Translations under genes and position numbers: made by a program | Shown: positions 25,642 to 37,683 of the stretch, piece by piece | Numbering within the stretch: position 1 is the first letter of the stretch | Layout: every line of letters begins with the position of its first letter | Assembly: GCA_963170055.1 (NCBI GenBank) | Contig: CAUJGJ010000005.1 | Span: forward strand, 719,901-783,900 | Length of the DNA: 64,000 nucleotides | Direction of reading: 5' to 3' | Source: Halisarca cf. caerulea | Taxonomy: Eukaryota > Porifera > Demospongiae > Chondrillida > Halisarcidae | The notes under the pieces: model-generated | The model's database searches: none | The model's input: the letters and a program-made list of their open reading frames with translations, nothing else | Told to the model about the DNA's origin: nothing

Positions 25642-28600
25642 GTGTGTGAGTGTGTGAGTGTGTATGTGTGTGTGTGCATGTGGTGTAGTAATACTCTGTG
25701 TTTTTGCTGGTGACCAATCTTTAATAAAGCATGCATTGCGTATAGTGTGTACTAAAACATCCACAGTATTTTATTCGTATACTTCCTGTGAATGAACTTG
25801 GACTCCCAAAATCTTCATACTAGCAAAAGGTGAAAGAAAACAGTGGAAAAGTAAATTTGCAGGTATGGTGTGTCTAAGTATTACCCAGTTCATGCTTTAA
25901 ATAATTATGAGTATTCTTTTCTCAACTATGTTCAAACTTAAACTTTAGAAACAGTTGGAAGCCGAGCGTCAAAAATTTAAAGAAGAACTTGAAGAGTCAG
26001 CAAAAATTACAATAGGTGTAAAGGTTTGTTGTCATGAGCAATATTAAAAATATTCTCGTGCTGTGATTGTTAGTCTTTATTGTCTCATTAATTACTTACT
26101 CATGATGCAGAGGGAGAGGGATAGTCTTAAAGAAGAAAAAGCTGTTGCACTGCAAGAAGTAGAAAAAGCCTGGAAAAAGCATCAGGTGGAAGTACAGGAT
26201 TTACAGGTTATTTGATATCATAAGTGCATGCTTTGAAATAATTATGAGTAGTATTATTTCAACTCTGTTCAAACTTGAACTTTAGAAACAGTTGAAAGCC
26301 GAGCATCAACATTTTCAAACAATACCTAAAATTCTCTCATGCTGTGACTGTTAGTCTTTATTTTCTCTTTAATTACTTACTCATGATGCAGAAAGAGAGG
26401 GATAGTCTTAAAGAAGAAAGGGCTGTTGCCCTGCAAGAAGTAGAAGAAGCCTTGAAAAAGCATATGGGGGAAGTACAGGATTTACAGGTTATTTGATATC
26501 ATTAAGTATGCATAGGTTGCTACACACCTCCGAGATAGGTATATAACATATTTACTGCTCAAGCCCTCAAGCATGAAGTGTCCGAGGGCAATCGCAGTAA
26601 ATACGACACCTCCAGAGCAAGGCAGGTAGTAACCAAATTTATCTCCCGATGACGTCATACATCAAAGAGACCGCCAGGGCAGTATTTCTGGTACCATCCC
26701 TGTGGTCAGGGCAGTATCCTGTAAGCACCCAGTTTGTCATAACAATTAAAAGTTGTCAATTAATGCGTAAAAGGTCGCAATAACAACTTGCACAATGTAC
26801 AGCAACTATAACAGAGCAGCTGTCTTTTTAAGTGTTAAAAGGAGATAAGATAGTTACCACATGGCTTCCTTGGAGCAACATGTTTACTGACCTCATCCCC
26901 TAGGGCGTTCGGTCAGTAAACCTGTTACTCCCCAAGGAGCCATGTGGTAACTATTACTTACTGTCCTAGCGGCTCCTTTGATGTATGACGTCATTGGAAA
27001 ATTAATATTATATGTACATATATGTACAGTTGTGAGGCTGAAGAACATCATACTTCAAAGAAATTGCCTGAGCATTTGCTCTAGCAGGGACATGTGGATA
27101 TGCCCAAAGTTACTCACACCAAAGTTCTGCAAGTGATCAAAGTTGTGCAACAGATATGAAATTATGTGACTCAATAGGGCATAGCCTGTATAAGAAACAG
27201 GCAAACCTCAATGATGTACACTTAAATATAAATGATATGCACGGCTTTATAGTATACAATGAGTTAGGAGAAAACACAAGTGACCATGGTGTCACACATC
27301 TATGCAAACTAGTTTACAAAAGATATACGAATAAAGGTAAAACAGCTGTTAGTGTGCAAGTGTTGGATGCTATTAAATTGTCTACTAAGAATACCCCAGT
27401 GATCGATTCTAAAGCAGTCTACCAGGCAAATAGGTACAGGTCCAGGCCAGTCTGCAGAGTTTACAAAAGGAGGTTACTCATGGCTAATCTATATGATTAT
27501 TGTGTAATTTTCATTTGTTTACCTTATGTCAGTGAAGAAATGATTTGCTATAAAGTTCAAAATCCGCACACTAGGGGGGCTTGATTAAGCCCCCTTAACT
27601 CCCCCAACCCCCCCACCCCCCCCCCCAACCCTTGTATGGACCTGACGTTGATTCGGACAACAGAATTTACAGCAAACCCTCAATTACTCAATGGTATTTC
27701 GGAGTGGTCAGGGTAGTGCTTGTCACACAGTTGTGAGGCTGGAGAAGGATCTCAGTTGCTGTGGCCCTCGTAACAGTTGGTGGTCATGACTATGAGCTCA
27801 CAGACCTCTTTTGTGGTGAGTTATGGTGTGTTTGGACTTCCAGTTTACAAAGTGTACATTTAAGTTAGAGCTGCATCTAATAGAAAGTAATTATCTTAGC
27901 TACCACTTTCTTCACTTGCAGCTGTAAGAGTATACATACTTTCTCCTTAAACCAAATACATCCACCCCACCCATGTATGTGTTGTGCAGGCATACAGTTT
28001 CAGGGAAAGGGACTGATGATCTATAGTCCCATTCCTTTTTCTCTTGAGCTTTATTCAACCTCATTTATCTCCTCCCAGGTCGACGTCCCCTTTTGTGTAA
28101 CATAAAGATGTGTCTGCTCAGTAATAAACTGGAGTGTGCTGGCACCCCAACTCTGGTAATTTGCTATATAGATGTTATTATTTAGACTACCTTGAGCCGG
28201 GATCTAGTGGGAAACATCAGTACTGAACAGGTGTGACGCTGTATAGATTGGTATGTACCTGTTCAGTGGTAGTAAAAAGTGGAGGGCCTGCTGAAAGATC
28301 AGAAGACAAAGTGGCCACAGAAGTTATACTGACATCACCAAACCTCACATCCTCATCAGTATAGTGGCATGCTTCCGCCTTGTCCAAAAGATCTTCGTGA
28401 TGGATCAAGGTGTCCCAATCTGAATCATGAAGCTTGATCATCATCCAACCGTCATCAGAGTCACACCATGCACTGTTGTTCATCTTTAATTTCTCTGAGG
28501 ACCTGGCCAATCATTATTATAATAGCATACTTGTCATGTTTCACAATCTGTGACTTTATTTGTTGTACAGTGGATTACAAAGTCGTGACAATTTAAAAAT

Positions 28601-31600
28601 CATTATGAATTGGGCACAATATGAATGTCTGATGCATTATTGCTGAGAGGTATCATAATCGCCTTTTGAAGCTCAACTTGTAATCAGCAAATGGAGATTA
28701 AGACAATATGAAGTCGTTTTGGACAGGAGTGATCAAAGTTAATATGTACCTCCGTGTGCCTGTTCAGGAACGTTATTGCCGATTTTTTTTCTGAAGTACT
28801 ACTTATTGACTATCATGTTTTAACAGCTACCCGGTGACAATAACACTTGGGCGTTGAAAGGTTAAATGTTACCTTAATTGCTCTAGTCCTGGTCTGGTAG
28901 TCCTTGTTTCCTCTTTAATTTACTACTGATGCTATAGAAACAGAGAGATAGTCTTAAAGAAGAGAAGGCTGCTGCACTGCAAGAAGTAGAAGATACCTTA
29001 AAAAAGCATGAGGTGGAAGTGCAAGATTTACAGGTTATTTGATCCATTAAGTTTGTATGTATCACAGTATAAATTGGATATTATATACACTCATGCGCTG
29101 ACAGCATCATACTTCATAGAAATTGCCTGAACATGTAATTCTGCTATATAGACCACAATGTAGTGACCAGGTGCATGTTGACATGTCTAAAGTCCCACGT
29201 TGTGCTGGTAGGCATGAATTGGCACACAAGTGTGGCTTTGAATCATGCATGTGACGTAATTGTATGTGTCATGTATAATTATTAGTCAAAGATCTATCCA
29301 GTGACCCTATACTCTCCAGCTTCCACCCCAAAAAGAATTCCAACTAAGTGTCAAAATCAACCTTGAAATGGTCTAAAATGGCTTGAGATACCTTATAAAA
29401 CATAAAAACTCAATTTTAACATACCCTCAGACCTCATAACCCTCAGTTATATATACAGTCATGCATAACCACATGCATCACTGTACTGTATGCATGTGTT
29501 TTATAGACATCTCAGACTAGAACACCGCATATGTACATGTAAATAAACCTAAGGCTTCCTTTACTATCCTTTAACATTTACTATTGGCCCCTTATCATTA
29601 TCCTGGAAGGAACCCTGCTATACGTCAGAACCACAATCATGTCTCGCATGGCAGTCATGCACTCTTATATACCAAAGTTTCCCCTCAAATACCTCCTAAA
29701 TAGAACCCTGTTAATGTAGGAGGGAGGTCCATTGTGCTGTATTTTATTCATTCTATGTTTAATGCATGTATAAAGTTTAATGTTTACCACCAAAAAATTA
29801 GTGTCATGTACACGTGTAAGGAAGGTTATAAGTCTTAGGTCAAATTTACAATCAATAGCAAATTGTGGTGCATATTGCAATATTTATTCTAATAACTTTC
29901 CATGCTACACCAACAACAGCAAAATCAATACAAGAGAAATAACTGCAAACATGACCACAGTTGATGAACACAACATAGGACATGTTCCAACAAAAACAAC
30001 GGCAAAATCAACACAAGAGAACTGCAAACATGACCATAGTTGGTGGGCACAACATCCATGGGACATGTTCTCACACCAACAGCGACAAATCAATGCAAGA
30101 AAAGTACGTACGGACATGAACACAATTGGCAGACGCAACATGGGACATGTTTTCACATCACCAATGTTGAAATCAACACAAGAGAACTATGTACAGACAT
30201 GAAAACAGTTGGCCGACACAACATGGGACATATTCTCACACCGACAGCAACAAAATCACTGTACGTTAAAGATCGTGTGACTCAACTTGCTTGTGCAAAT
30301 GGCTCCGAAACACACCGTCTTCCATTAATGCTTATCAGTAAGAATCAAAAACCACAGTGTTTCAAGCATATGGACATGATCAGACTTCCTGTTCATTCCT
30401 ATGCACAGAGAAAGTCATGGATGGACTCCAAGCTATTCACAGGTTGGTTTCATGAACAATTTGTACCATGTGTTATAAAATTCTGCCGAGATTCAGGAAC
30501 AGAGGAGAAGGTGCTGCTGTTGGTGGACAATGCACCATCTCATCCATCTTCATCAGCCCTATGCACTGAGGATGGCAAAACAAAAACACTGTTTTTGTCA
30601 CCGAATACCACATCAGTGATCCAACCAATGGATCGAGGTGTTCTGGAGCCCATGAAGAAGCGGTACAAGTGCAAGTTGCTGTCATGGAGAATGAGTCACC
30701 TGAATTGTCTGTCCCAGATATCCTCAAGAAGGTCACCTTGAAAGATGTTGTGTACTGGATCTCTCCTGCCTGAAATGAAGCATCAAATGACAGTCTGCGC
30801 AAAGCATGGAAGCATTTGCTCCCTGAGTCTGAATCAACTGAACCATTGGATGATTCTGTACCAAGCAGCGATGAAAGGATGTGTGTTGAGGTAGAAAAGG
30901 CAGCCCGCCTAGGTACTGATTTCCAGAAAGCTGTTGCTGAATGACTTGATTTAGATTCACCTGACCCAGGCCACCAAATCATGGAAGATGATGAGATTGT
31001 GGCAAATACACTAGCAGAAGATAAGAGTGCATGATGATGAGAGTGAAGAAGAGGAGGTTGAGGAGACACATTCAATCACACCCCATGAAGCTTTCAATAC
31101 ACTTGACATCTCACTGCAGTGGCTTGAGTCTCAAGGCACTGACCCGTCCCATCTTCTCCTTGTGAAAAAGAGGTATGACACATCAGCTAGGATGAGATGT
31201 GAATCTCTTAGGCAAACAAATATTATTTCATTTTTTACCAGAACTGATTAGTTCAATATGTAGTTACGCACAAATGCTTTTATCCCAGATCAACTGCAAT
31301 CATGATATGTATGTCCATATATACTGTATGAGCAAAACGTACATGTGTATTCCCAGTTACGGCCGTTTCTGAGTTGCGGACAGTACCCAGTCCCAAGGTG
31401 CCCGCATAAGTGGAGTTTGAGTGTACTTTACTGCGAAGAGAAGCTGGAATGAGTAGACTCACGCAGATGAGCTGGCTTCCGCGTCTACTGTTCAGCTAGC
31501 ACACATGTAAGGACTCTTACAGAGAAAAGACGTATAATATACAGCATATTTAGGCGGTTCCAAGTACGTGCAAAGGAGTCATAGGAGTAGACGGGGCTCG

Positions 31601-33216
31601 TATTTTGCAAAGTGCATAATGCAGGAAGGTCTCCGCACGTACACGCATATGTCCGTCTGTTGCACCGTCTGCTCTTTGAACAACAGTATCTATCTGCATT
31701 CATATTTGAATGCCAAAAGTCTGTGTATAACATAAATGTCTGATGCACTTGTCGAATTCTATGTTATCCTATATATATATCTGATGATTGGGGTCCGATT
31801 GCTTATGTAACCATCCATGAATTCAATCGAAGAAACCAGTGTAAAAGGCTGGGGCTTTGGCCAGTGCTAGTAAACTTTAACACTGCTGAAAGTCTATGCG
31901 CCACTTATATGGCTCATGACCATGAGGGATACCATAAAATATTGCAAACGACAAAGGATTAAGAAACAAAACACAATAAATTATTGTTCTCTTAAAAACA
32001 GAAGCAGTATGGGCAATCTACTTCCTAATTGTCTCAACCATTTCAGGATTACCATGATATTACCGTATAGCGGGAAATTTCGCGGGACAAGAAATTCGCG
32101 AGTGACCATTTTTCGCAAATTTTGCAAAAAATATTTTCGCGAATGGCCCTTTTCACGAATTTCGTGAAGCTTTTCTTTGGGTATTTTTGGGAGTAATAGC
32201 GTATAGTTGCAGTGACACCATGTTTAGCTGCATGCTCTTTTCCCTATTTGATGTCTTTCTGATGGCGAGTAGACGTTATAATGGCCACGCTTAGATGACT
32301 GTTCAGGATCACCGCTGGTGCTTCCTTTCGATGAATCCAGCACTGCCTTTACCTCCTTGTTAGCTGCAGCGATGGAGGAGGATGGCATTTGGCTCACTAA
32401 AGGGCCGCCCGGCTTCGGAAGTGCACGACCCGCGGGATCGCTGCGTCTGAAATACTTAAAGAGAGACATGGCTTGACCAGCTTTTCAAGGAACGTCCGAA
32501 GATAAATCTACCAAGATCACTAACAATGATTCATTCAAATCCGCTACACAAAGGAAATACGAAACCGACGGCGACAGGTACCTCGAGGCGCTAATTATGT
32601 GTCATTGATAACAAGAGTCTGACATGCATCATTATTTAAGCCTCCCAATTTCGCGAACCAAAATTTTCGCTAAAGCCAGCCAAATCGCAAAATTCTTATT
32701 TTACTCCGTGAACATTTCCCGCTATACGGTATTCTGCAAAACTGTAAAAAAATATTGGAAATGTCAGTCAATCTGCACAGGATATTTATAGCCATCCTAG
32801 ACATTGGTAAACTTTACCTAGGATGCACTATAACATATCCTTCTCAATGTGCATGCAACTAACATGAAAGAGAGAGCATTTCATTTGTATTGATTCAAAA
32901 AGAGCTCCAGGATATAAGGTATAAACTTTCAAAATACGGTTATAGTCAATATAGGTGTTTGCCACACTTCCATGTGCATGTGCAAATTGTAAGAAGCCTT
33001 TTGATCATAGCACTACACTTTCATGATTTATTATCTTTTAGTATGTGTGGCAGCCTAAAGTGTGACAACAAGTTTCCTGAATTACTACTATCACTTTTAT
33101 AAGAATCCTGGCTATGCCCCTATATACCCCATACACTACATCAGATGAGCCTTAAATATGGCAAGTGCCCAAATGGTTAACAGTGCAATTGTATGATACT
33201 AATTGCAGATATATGT

Positions 33217-33295
<79 letters not shown>

Positions 33296-33352
33296 TATAT
33301 ATATATCTATATATATATATCTATCTATCTATATATATATATATATAGATAT

Positions 33353-33386
<34 letters not shown>

Positions 33387-35857
33387 CAAGAAAAACACGA
33401 CACTACACGTACAGATGATTAAAATAAAAATAGAATTTAATCAAAGAACACATATTAAGGCTAACAATGCACAAAATTAAGACACAGGGCAAGTGCCCAA
33501 AATAGATACTGAGTTAAATCTCTGGATGCAAACACTAATCCGCTGACAGAGCCTTGGAAAGGGTAGTGAGTCACCACTTTGTGATCGTAGGCGCCGGGCA
33601 ATCTCAATGAGGAATGCATGGGTATCTTCTCCAAAGACACCCATGGTTTCCATGGCCAATGGGACGAAGTGATGAGACTGCCTCAAATCAGCATATGTCC
33701 TACACTTGATCTTGGCAGCCTCATTAGCAACACGGCTAGCAGATGAACAGGATAGTGGGATGTTCGAAGGGGCAAAGGTGTCGTGACAAGTCACGTCCCA
33801 AACAAGAGCCCGGCCACTCTTCCATGGGAAGAGTGTAACTCCATCCGGTCTTCTGCCATCGCCACGGCAGAGACCTTTTGGTTCCAGGGTAGCAGGGATG
33901 TTGATGGCTGCCAAATAACGCTTAATGATGTCGTTGAGGGCCGAATGGCGAGGGATTCGACCTTGACTTCTCCGACAAGACAGGCCATGTGTTCCACTGA
34001 CATCAACATCCTGTCCACAATGCTGGCAAGTGTGTTCCAAGCAGAGGGGAGTACCCAGACGAAGACCAACTGCAGTGGTGATGACTGTGTCTTCCATGCG
34101 CAAACCCAAAGAAGAGATGGGGGGGCATTTAGCCAGGCACCACTCTCCTTCTTCTGAGCTGCAAGCAAACGTGCTCTGCACTTTGGGGAAGCCTCGTGGA
34201 GAAGTGATGAAAATACACCAGCAATCACTGGCGTGTCCCAGGCCTTCTGTTGGGTTGCCTTCGGTCCTGATGGAGGATCCTCTGAGTTGCTGGCGTGCCA
34301 GATTTCCAAAGCTTCTTGCTGAAGGGTGTAGTCTTCAATGAGGCATCTATCTGGGAGGATCATATTAGAGATGGAGGAGGAGCCAGCAGCAGATGCCAAA
34401 AAGGCGGATGGCGCAAGCATAGCCAAACTCCTAATCCCTAATCCCCCAGAGTTCACTGGCAAGGAAGCCTGAACCCAAGCTTGGTCACATAGGCGAACAT
34501 TGCAGATCTTTTCCAACAGTGACCGCTGAATATCATCAAAAGCGCCCCCTGCTTTTCCTCACAAAGGTGAGGAAAAGCAGGGGGCAGTTCTCAAGACATA
34601 AAGGACCTTGGGAAGGCTGAAAGCATGTCGAAGGAGGCAGAGTGCATCATGGGAGTACAGAAGTTGCAGTCTACTACCCAGAAGCTTCAAAGAGGCAATT
34701 TTTGACTGCAGGACCTGGTCGATACTTCTGTTGTCACCAATAGGAGAACCCAAAAGGGACGCGAATGAAGGGTCTATAGAACGGAGAGATGGAAAGGAAC
34801 TAAGGAGAGCAGACCTTGCGGACTCGACAGAGCTGATGATCTCACATTTCTTCAGGTTAAGAGCAAGGTTAATATCATCAGACATTTTCTCCAGCAGCAG
34901 TAGGTCCTTCCTAACATCTTCTGGGGAGCCTCCTAGGGTTCCATCATCAAGATAAAATACTTTGAATTCAGATTGGAGGTTGACTAATACCCCGTTTACA
35001 CTGGCTCAGGTTGGCCCAGGCCCAAGGTGATGATCTGGGCCTGTGGTTAGCACAGCCCCGTTTACACACAAGTTACTTCACAAGGAAGCCTAGTTGTGAT
35101 AAGAGGATTGCTACCTTCCATAATGAAATTCATGACCATGAATATCTTTAGTGCAGTATATAACTTCATGTATGAAATTGAAAAAGCATTATGTTTTATA
35201 GCATATTCTTTGTAAAAGTTCTGAAACAGTTACTATGTACTGCTTTCAAGTTGAAGCCACACCCTGAGACTCTATCAGGCTGGTATCACATTTGCACCTG
35301 ACTGATAAACAAGAATTCAGGATATTTTGGGCTCATTTTTCAAGACTAATAAGCCAATCTATTGTGAATGACCACTCATTGATGCTACACAGGGAATGTG
35401 AAAGCACATTTACACATAAACCATGAATCTAGGCTGTTTTGTGCTCTTTTTACTTGATTGAAGAGTAGCCATTTTCTCAGCAAAGGTGTTATCATAACTG
35501 GCCCAACCACAGGCCCTGGGCTGGCCCAAGTACCTAGCCTGGGCCAGCCCAGGTAGGCTGGCCCAGGCTGTGGTTGGCCCTATGCAAACAAAAATGACCA
35601 TGAATCTCATTAAAATGATATCATACTGGGCTGGCCCAGGTCAACCTGGGCCAGTGTAAACGGGGTATAAAACATCATGGATGGAAAGACAGAACAGAAG
35701 AGGGCCCAAAGGGTCCCCCTGTTGCACTCCCTCAGCTGACTCAATGGATGATTGCCCAAAGAACAAGAGGGATGGTTGGTGGTATGAGGTGTAGACAAGG
35801 GGGTAGATCCATGGTGCTTTCTCCCATACTGACTGCAGCATCTTGTCTCTCCAGATA

Positions 35858-35898
<41 letters not shown>

Positions 35899-36729
35899 AT
35901 GGTTGTGGTCAACATCAAAGGGAAAAGTGTGCCTATATCAAGGACAATTGCACACTTTTTTCAATGATGTCAACCGCAACTGTGCTCAATCATGTATTGT
36001 CACCTTTAGCGCCCCGTTAATCATAACAAATCAATCTTAAACAATGAATGCACATTCAGTTCAAAGTAATGAAGACCATGCAGTAGGCTAGCACAAAACT
36101 TCGTTGCCAGCGCACTAGGTAAGGCACTCTTCTCATCGACCCACCAAAAGTTCTAACTAGTAATGTCTGTCCTTTTTTGTATTCAGGCGTTCCGCAGTCG
36201 CTGCTAAGAGATGGCAGTGAAGGTAAACGTCTTTTGTTGTTGACGGCGACACCATAACTTTTAGAAATCGTGGTAGAGACAATATTATCAACATTTAACG
36301 GCATTCAAGGCTCACGTGTGGAATACTGGAGTTAAAAGCGATGCGTGTGAGTACTGAACCTTTCGCTGTTTTTCTGAAGTCTCTTCGAAGCCGTCAATCT
36401 CTTTACAAGTCTTTGAAAGTACAATATTTTCAACATAAAGGGCTCGCTTCAGAGATATCAAAGCGAACAAAGCGAGAAAAAGTACCACTAAGAAACAAAT
36501 TGCCAGCAACAAAGAAGCGGCTTCTCGAATTAAACGCGTAGGGGCGCATACAACAAGTAAGTTACAGTACGGGCAAGTGTGCATTGGCTCTTTATTGCAC
36601 TCGCCCTCGGGCGCTTCGCGCCCTCGAGACTCGAGCAATAAATACGCCAATGCACACTTGCCCGTACTGTAACTATTACATATATATATTATATATATAG
36701 ATATATATAGATATGTGTGTGTGTGTGTG

Positions 36730-36783
<54 letters not shown>

Positions 36784-37612
36784 TTAAAATTATTAATAAT
36801 ATGATATCATATATATAATACGTATACACGATGACAAGCAAAACGCACAAAACAAACAAACAAGCACAAAAAAAAATTAATCAAAAAGTGGCATCTCAAA
36901 GTTTGATTGTCTCATGGTTCCCAAGATTGCTAAATTGTTGCCTCTCTGAATAGCGATTGATACCTGCTGGCATAAATAGTAAGTTGCCATAGAATTACAG
37001 GTCTGTCTTTGCAATCTCTTGCCTATGTCCTTTAATAGCATCTTTGCTTCTGGTCCAAACGGTCCTGCTGTTTCAAACGCCAGTGGCACAAAAGTGTAAT
37101 TTCTTGCCATTGGCAAGTAGTGTTGACACTTCTGCCTTTCTGCTTCCACTGCAACTGCACCTGGATCAACACTTGAACGCTGCAGATATGTTGGTGCAAA
37201 GGTGTCTCTGCAGGTGACGTCCCAAGCCAGGGGCTTGCCTGCTGCCCAGGGAATCAATGATATTCCATCAGGACGATCTTCACCACCCTGGCATATTCCT
37301 CTGGGTTCCAATCTCACAGGTACGCCTGCCGCAGCAAGCGAACGATGCAGGAGCTCATTGAGAGCTGCATGACGAGGCTGGCGTCCTTGGCTCTTTCTGC
37401 AACTCAAACCATGAGTTGCGAGCTTGTCAACCTGACTTCCACAATGCTGGCAGCAATGAGGAATACAAAGTGGTACCCCCAGTCGTAGACCAGTGGCAGT
37501 ACGAATGACATCATCGTCCATTCTGAGGCCAAGTGAAGAGATGGGGGTGCCTGTAGCCACAGCCCGGATTCCTTGCAAGTGGCTGCTAGAAGTCTTGCAC
37601 GGCTTCTGTCAT

Positions 37613-37683
<71 letters not shown>

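Larger units (their letters stand above)
33477..35860 (-). pseudogene. Retroelement copy 1: reverse transcriptase plus C-terminal zinc-finger/nuclease-like domain
   Basis: Right to left: [20 protein letters not shown], then [19 protein letters not shown] (RT motif with QGDPLGP, about 35720), a 680-bp insertion, [16 protein letters not shown] (catalytic YLDD, about 34950), [57 protein letters not shown]. After a -1 frame change at the C run 34119-34125 it continues [38 protein letters not shown] (CCHC finger), [13 protein letters not shown] and [10 protein letters not shown] then [15 protein letters not shown]. The last part (RPDG...WDVT) resembles a PD-(D/E)xK nuclease core. The 5' side begins at a (TA)n tract, so it is truncated. 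A 19-bp perfect hairpin and a stop lie at about 34550. Confidence 0.9.

Noticed and set aside
29909..30258. Possible CRISPR-like direct repeats
   Set aside because: Units are contiguous without unique spacers, and the context is a eukaryotic intron next to a transposase relic.
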